A DNA stretch of 64,000 nt from Schistocephalus solidus (Eukaryota > Platyhelminthes > Cestoda > Diphyllobothriidea > Diphyllobothriidae). Positions 59,903 through 64,000 of this stretch are shown here, piece by piece (position 1 is the first letter of the stretch; each line of letters starts with the position of its first letter). The notes below the pieces were generated by a model. That model ran no database searches. It was not told where the DNA came from and saw nothing but the letters and a program-made list of their open reading frames with translations. The position numbers and the translations under genes were made by a program. Where the stretch lies: positions 44,738 to 108,737 of the forward strand of contig WEDG01006539.1 in assembly GCA_017591395.1 (NCBI GenBank), given 5' to 3'.

Positions 59903-60448
59903 TGATCTTATCCATGCCGGTCTATCGTGGGCGAGGTCCTCCCGGGTCGCCGATTAATATTTGCAGTTGCTTCAGCGATTTCTTCAAAGTGTCCTTGTAG
60001 CGTCGTTTTTGACCTCCCTGCCGGTGAGAACCCGTAGCGACATCTCCGTAGAAAAGTCGTTTAGGAAGTCGCTCGTCGTCCATTCTTACCAGGTGGCCGC
60101 TCCATCGCAGTTGCACTTGCCTCAGCATGGCGTGGATGCTGAGGATTCCGTTCCGCTCCAAGACTTCCGTGTCCGGGATCCTGTCTTACCATCTCAGTTT
60201 CAGTATTCTGCGGAGGCAGCTGAGATAAAAGTGATTCAGCTTCCTGGCTTGGTTCGACTAGACGGTCCAGGTTTCGGCTCCGTAAAGGAGTGTCGTCAAG
60301 ACGACGGCCTTTACATCTTCAGTTTTGTGTTCAGGTGAATACCGTGGCGATTCCACACGGAGGCCTGCAGCCGGCCGAAGGCCTGACTAGCTTTGGAGAT
60401 CCGTTGGGCAACCTCGTCATCGATTCTCGTGTTGCGCGACATCGTGCT

Positions 60449-61741
60449 TCATAGATAAGCGAAGGTTTCCACGTTTTTGAGTTGAGCACCGTTGACATTG
60501 ATTCGAGGAGCATTGTATTCCGCGCTGGGTGGCGGCTGGTGCATGACAACCGTTTTGGCTGTATTGATTGTTAATCCAAAATCGGCGCAGCCTTCGGCGA
60601 AGAGGTCCATGCTCCTTTGCATGTCCTCCTCTGTCACGGTGTTAAGGGCACAGTCGTCCGCGAAGAGCAAGTCATGGACTGTAGTCGTAGACACGCGCGT
60701 TGGAGCCTGCATACGCCGACTGTTGAGAAGGTGCCCGTCAGTTCTGTAGGCGATGCGGATACCAGGCTGCTCATCACGGTAGGCGTCTATCAGCATAGCC
60801 GAGAACATGAGACTGAAGAGGGTGGGGGCCAGTACGCAGCACTGCTTCACTCCGTTGGTCACTGCGAATGCTTCGGATACCGTCCCGTTGTCAGTGACGC
60901 GCGCCGTCATCCCGTCATGAAGCTGACGCACCATATGCGTGAACCGCTCAGGACAACCAAATTTCTGCATGACTTTCCACAGTTCGTCACGATTCACCGT
61001 GTCAAAGGCTTTCGTTAGATCCACGAAGGTAGTGTATAGGTGAGTTCGCATCTCCTGGCACTTCTCTCGTACCTGGCGGGCGGCAAAGATCATGTCGGTT
61101 GTTCCGCGGTGTCAGCGGAAGCCACATTGGCTTTCCGGGAGCAGGCCCTGCTCTAGGTGACCATTCAGACGATTGAGAAGGATACAGGCGAAGATCTTCC
61201 TGGCGATGTTGAGCAACGAGATGCCTCTGTGATTATCACAGAGTTGCCGGTTCCCCTTCCGTTTGTAGAGATGGACGATGGTCGCGTCTTTGAAATCCTG
61301 AGGAACTTGTCCTTGGTGCCACATCTCTTGGAAGAGTGTTGTGAGTTCTGCCATCAGCCGGGGCCCACCATGCTTAAAGACTTCCGGTGGGATTGCGTCG
61401 GATTCCGGTGCTTTACCGCTGGAAATCTGCTGCACGGCCCGGATGGTTTCTGGTTGGGAAGGCTGCAGATCCAGGTCATTGTTCGTGTCCAGTTGAGGGA
61501 GCCGGTCAATGGCAGCATCGGAAATGGCTGATGAGCAATTATAAACATTTCTGAAGTGCTCGGCCCAGCGCTTCAGAATTTGCGATTTCTCTGTCAGCAG
61601 TGTTGTGAAGTCAGAGCTGAGCAGCGGTTCAGACCCCTTGATACACGGACCATAGATGGCTTTGAAAAAATTTTTCATTTTATTGCGGTCCGCATACCCC
61701 TGGATTTCCTCAGCCTTTCGGATCATCCAGGCATCCTGCAT
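60449..61741 (-). pseudogene. LINE copy 3 reverse transcriptase and linker
   Basis: Frame 61741-61112 runs through the EN/RT boundary uninterrupted ([20 protein letters not shown]). After the TGA at 61112 the frame resumes at 61093 and contains TFVDLTKAFDTV, NGVKQCCVLAP (the usual Gly of QGC is Cys) and LLFADDCAL. The changed motif B residue and the stop make it inactive. Confidence 0.75.
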
Positions 61742-61756
61742 CTCCCGCAGCCGTTG

Positions 61757-62671
61757 TTATACAAGGCGCCGGCATCTGAAAAAGGCTGCTTTGGTGGCGT
61801 CAGTCCGAAGGTCCATGTAGGCTTTGTGTAGTCCATTCTTCTCCGCGAGTAAGTTGCTGATGACGGCGTCATTGTCGTCAAACCAGTCCTGGTGTCGACG
61901 GCGTGCACGTCCGAGGACATCGAGGGTAGTGGACTGGATGACATTTCGCAGTTGACACCATCGTGTCTCCACGGTAGCGTTATCATCTGCAGCATGCAGG
62001 TCCTCCAGTTTCTCGGTTATTTGGTTGCTGAAATCAAAACAATGAGCAGGCAAATTTAATAAAAGAGTATTTAACTTACATGGCGGCCTCTTACCTTGGG
62101 GCCTTCGTCGGGGTCGCAGTCGGAGCCTCATCTGAGAGATGACGAGGCGGTGATCTGTCCAACCATTGGCATCGCGGATCGCCTTGGTTACCAGCACGTC
62201 CTGTCGATCTCGCCTCCGGACGAGAACATAGTCCAGCAGATGCCAGCGCCGCGACGACGGGTGCATCCACGTGGCCTTCTCCCGCGTCGGAAGGTGGAAG
62301 AAGGTGTTGGTCAGCAGGAGACGGTGTTCCGCACACGTGCACAGAAGAAGGAGGCAGCTATCGTTACAGCTACCGTGACCGTGGGGACCCAGCACTCCCT
62401 GCCAGGCAGCGTGGTCCGTCCCGACGCGGGCATTGAAGTCACCAAGGACAATTAACTTGTCCTCTTTCGGCACAGTCACCAGCCACCAGTCACCGTTCCG
62501 AATGGCAAAGGCAACACCAGCGTCACGTCGCTCTGCCTTTGGCCGGCCGCTCCAGAAGAAGGTGTAGCCAGCACCCAACTCCTCCAGCTGACCCTGCTTA
62601 AAGAATCTGGTCTCGCTAAGAGCAGCAATGTCCACCTTGTAGCGCGCCAGTTCCCGAGCGACTAGCGCCAT
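61757..62671 (-). CDS. LINE copy 3 endonuclease, internally deleted (304 codons)
   Basis: The frame joins [12 protein letters not shown] directly to [18 protein letters not shown]. The segment between (the [12 protein letters not shown] and ISAYAP region in copies 1-2) is missing, so about 60 residues of the nuclease fold are lost without a frameshift. [11 protein letters not shown] and [12 protein letters not shown] are intact. Confidence 0.75.
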   Translation of the reverse strand: MALVARELARYKVDIAALSETRFFKQGQLEELGAGYTFFWSGRPKAERRDAGVAFAIRNGDWWLVTVPKEDKLIVLGDFNARVGTDHAAWQGVLGPHGHGSCNDSCLLLLCTCAEHRLLLTNTFFHLPTREKATWMHPSSRRWHLLDYVLVRRRDRQDVLVTKAIRDANGWTDHRLVISQMRLRLRPRRRPQGKRPPCKLNTLLLNLPAHCFDFSNQITEKLEDLHAADDNATVETRWCQLRNVIQSTTLDVLGRARRRHQDWFDDNDAVISNLLAEKNGLHKAYMDLRTDATKAAFFRCRRLV

Positions 62672-62777
62672 CCTCCGTTCCGGCCGGTTGCTCCTAGGAT
62701 TGTCTAAAAGGGAACAAACATTCCAGGCTGCTGGCTGCAGAAGACGTGATACCCAGCATTTGTTTAATGCACCTTTT

Positions 62778-63219
62778 CTAGCCCCTTCCTCCGCGAGGAG
62801 GCAAGCAGTGCTATCCCTATATAGGGCTGCTTGGACATCCCAGACGGCTGCCGAACTCCACTATTGGTCGCGGATTTGTTTTAGTGGGAGAACGACCCGA
62901 GTTAGCCTGGGCCGCCTACGGAGTTGCTGTCGCCCCCACCGTAGGACTTTTTGAGAGGGGGGAGGTGGGAAGTTCGGGAGTCAGACATACCGGGTGTGGA
63001 GGCACACACAACACCGGAGACCCTCACCTGGTTTAGCCCGCCGGTCGTGACGGTTGCCCGGGGTGTGGCCGCTGGGAAGAACCCAACTTCGAGGAGCCAC
63101 AGGTGAGTGTTGGGTACCAGTTAGAGGCGGCCACATGAGCATTCACCATCTGTACGAGACAAATGGAGCGACCAAATGCTATCTGTGTGGTGCTACCCCT
63201 AACTAGTACCCCTACACCC
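62778..63219 (-). promoter_or_regulatory. LINE copy 3 5' region
   Basis: Homologous to the 5' regions of copies 1 and 2. It is followed by (CA)n and the next LINE tail. Confidence 0.55.
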
Positions 63220-63231
63220 CACACACACACT

Positions 63232-64000
63232 CGGCAGTTCGACCGTCGATTTCGACGAGGTCCACCGTATGCTCCACACCAGGTGGTGCAGGGACGGTGA
63301 CTTGCGCGTGAATTAGTTTTAAGTGATAGTAGCCTTGCGCTGCAGCTACCGCACTCTCCTCCTCCCCACCTGAGACCCGGTGTCAAGACAGAGTCAAGAA
63401 GACCGGAGATGGGAGAGGGCGCAGGTGGCTGGCGCGGCCGGAGCCGCCCCTGGGCGTGCCACCACACCTGGCTCGGATCCCACGGAGTGGGAGTGCCATA
63501 AAGGCCACATTAAGAAGGAGCCATTGCAGCCTGACTCTCAGTCCGCCAGTCAGCCACTCCACACAAAACACACATTGGGCTGACCACGCGGTCCGAGTTA
63601 TCCCATCAGTTGGCAACCTTCCAAGCCACGGCTTTTAGCGCACCGTGATAGTTTCAAGCGCGTCAGATTGTTTATAGTGAGGAAAAATACGCTGAGCTCT
63701 CGACCTCACTCTCTCCCCACTTCACAATCAGACCACTGTCCGAGCCGGTCAGTTGTCTGATGCGGAAGCGAGCGCAGCTGCTGGTGACTCTCGTCTACGT
63801 GTACTACGTACACGACCTGGCCCCCAAACACAAGCACCAGAATTTCACAGAACAGGGGGTTGAATGGCTTACATCTCACATGTGTGAGATAGCCAGAGGT
63901 CACGTTAAGAAGGAGCCATCGCAGCCTGACTCTCAGACCACCAGTCAGCCACTCCACACAACACACATTGGACTAACTGCGAGGTCTGAGTGTTATTGTC
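63232..64000 (-). mobile_element. LINE tail, variant b, running off the window
   Basis: It starts GGCAGTTCGACCGTCG and matches the variant-b tail at 40694-41490 nearly throughout, including the palindrome CTCACATGTGTGAG. Whether a coding body follows cannot be seen. Confidence 0.7.

Larger units (their letters stand above)
58098..63219 (-). mobile_element. LINE copy 3: EN/RT/zinc-finger retrotransposon
   Basis: Complete in extent: 3' tail 58098-58960, fingers 59069-59902, RT about 59922-61450, EN-RT linker, endonuclease to 62671, 5' region 62778-63219. It is the only copy that keeps frame across the EN/RT boundary. Lesions include TGA at 61112-61114 (where a Gly-Phe-Arg-Arg stretch is expected), frame changes near 60449 and 59922, and an internal deletion in the endonuclease. 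Its 5' end abuts another LINE tail through an (AC)n tract. Confidence 0.8.

Overview
This is eukaryotic, repeat-dominated DNA. It has no bacterial-style gene packing, one multi-exon gene with GT-AG introns, three retroelement classes and many long dinucleotide arrays. The retroelements are an endonuclease-reverse transcriptase LINE with a C-terminal zinc-finger array, GIY-YIG Penelope-like elements (PLEs), and tRNA-headed SINEs. Together they suggest a flatworm, most likely a diphyllobothriidean tapeworm (Spirometra/Dibothriocephalus/Schistocephalus group). I recognised this from family resemblance; no search was run.

Layout. From 1 to 17.6 kb lies the 3' part of one plus-strand host gene. 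Its exons are at about 1349-1705, 4422-4728, 4813-5248, 13175-13257 and 15705-16510, with a poly(A) signal at 17576. The last four exons join phase-consistently into exactly 543 codons of Ala/Gln/His/Ser-rich protein of transcription-factor character. Its introns hold PLE-1 (1.85-2.9 kb), SINEs (3.3, 7.2-7.9 and 12.1-12.6 kb), PLE-2 (8.8-9.65 kb) and a decayed 5'-truncated LINE (9.77-12.14 kb). From 17.8 to 23 kb there are plus-oriented LINE tail fragments, a telomere-like repeat with inverted ends and a second tRNA-like SINE. From 23.07 to 30.4 kb there is a head-to-tail chain: an internally deleted LINE derivative, LINE copy 1, and further LINE tails. From 30.4 to 38 kb only decayed tails and GA/CT arrays are seen. 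PLE-3 is at 38.2-40.0 kb and a foldback SINE at 40.1 kb. LINE copy 2 lies at 40.7-46.8 kb. From 46.8 to 58.1 kb there is low-information DNA with telomere-like repeats, SINEs and GA arrays. LINE copy 3 lies at 58.1-63.2 kb and the tail of a further LINE runs off the window end.

How the parts relate. All large LINE copies are on the minus strand and carry stops or frameshifts, so none looks autonomous here. LINE 3' tails occur alone many times, as expected from 5' truncation. The SINEs have pol III A/B boxes at one end and (TA)n at the other. Between them is a conserved core with the layout of a type I hammerhead ribozyme: CTGATGA, stem II, GAAA, palindromic stem III, then the complement of stem I. 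At several loci this core sits inside an inverted-repeat foldback. The downstream flanks of two PLE copies (3.13 and 39.95 kb) also hold decayed hammerhead-like folds. The ribozyme-bearing SINE family and its foldback forms are the main candidate for something new in this window.
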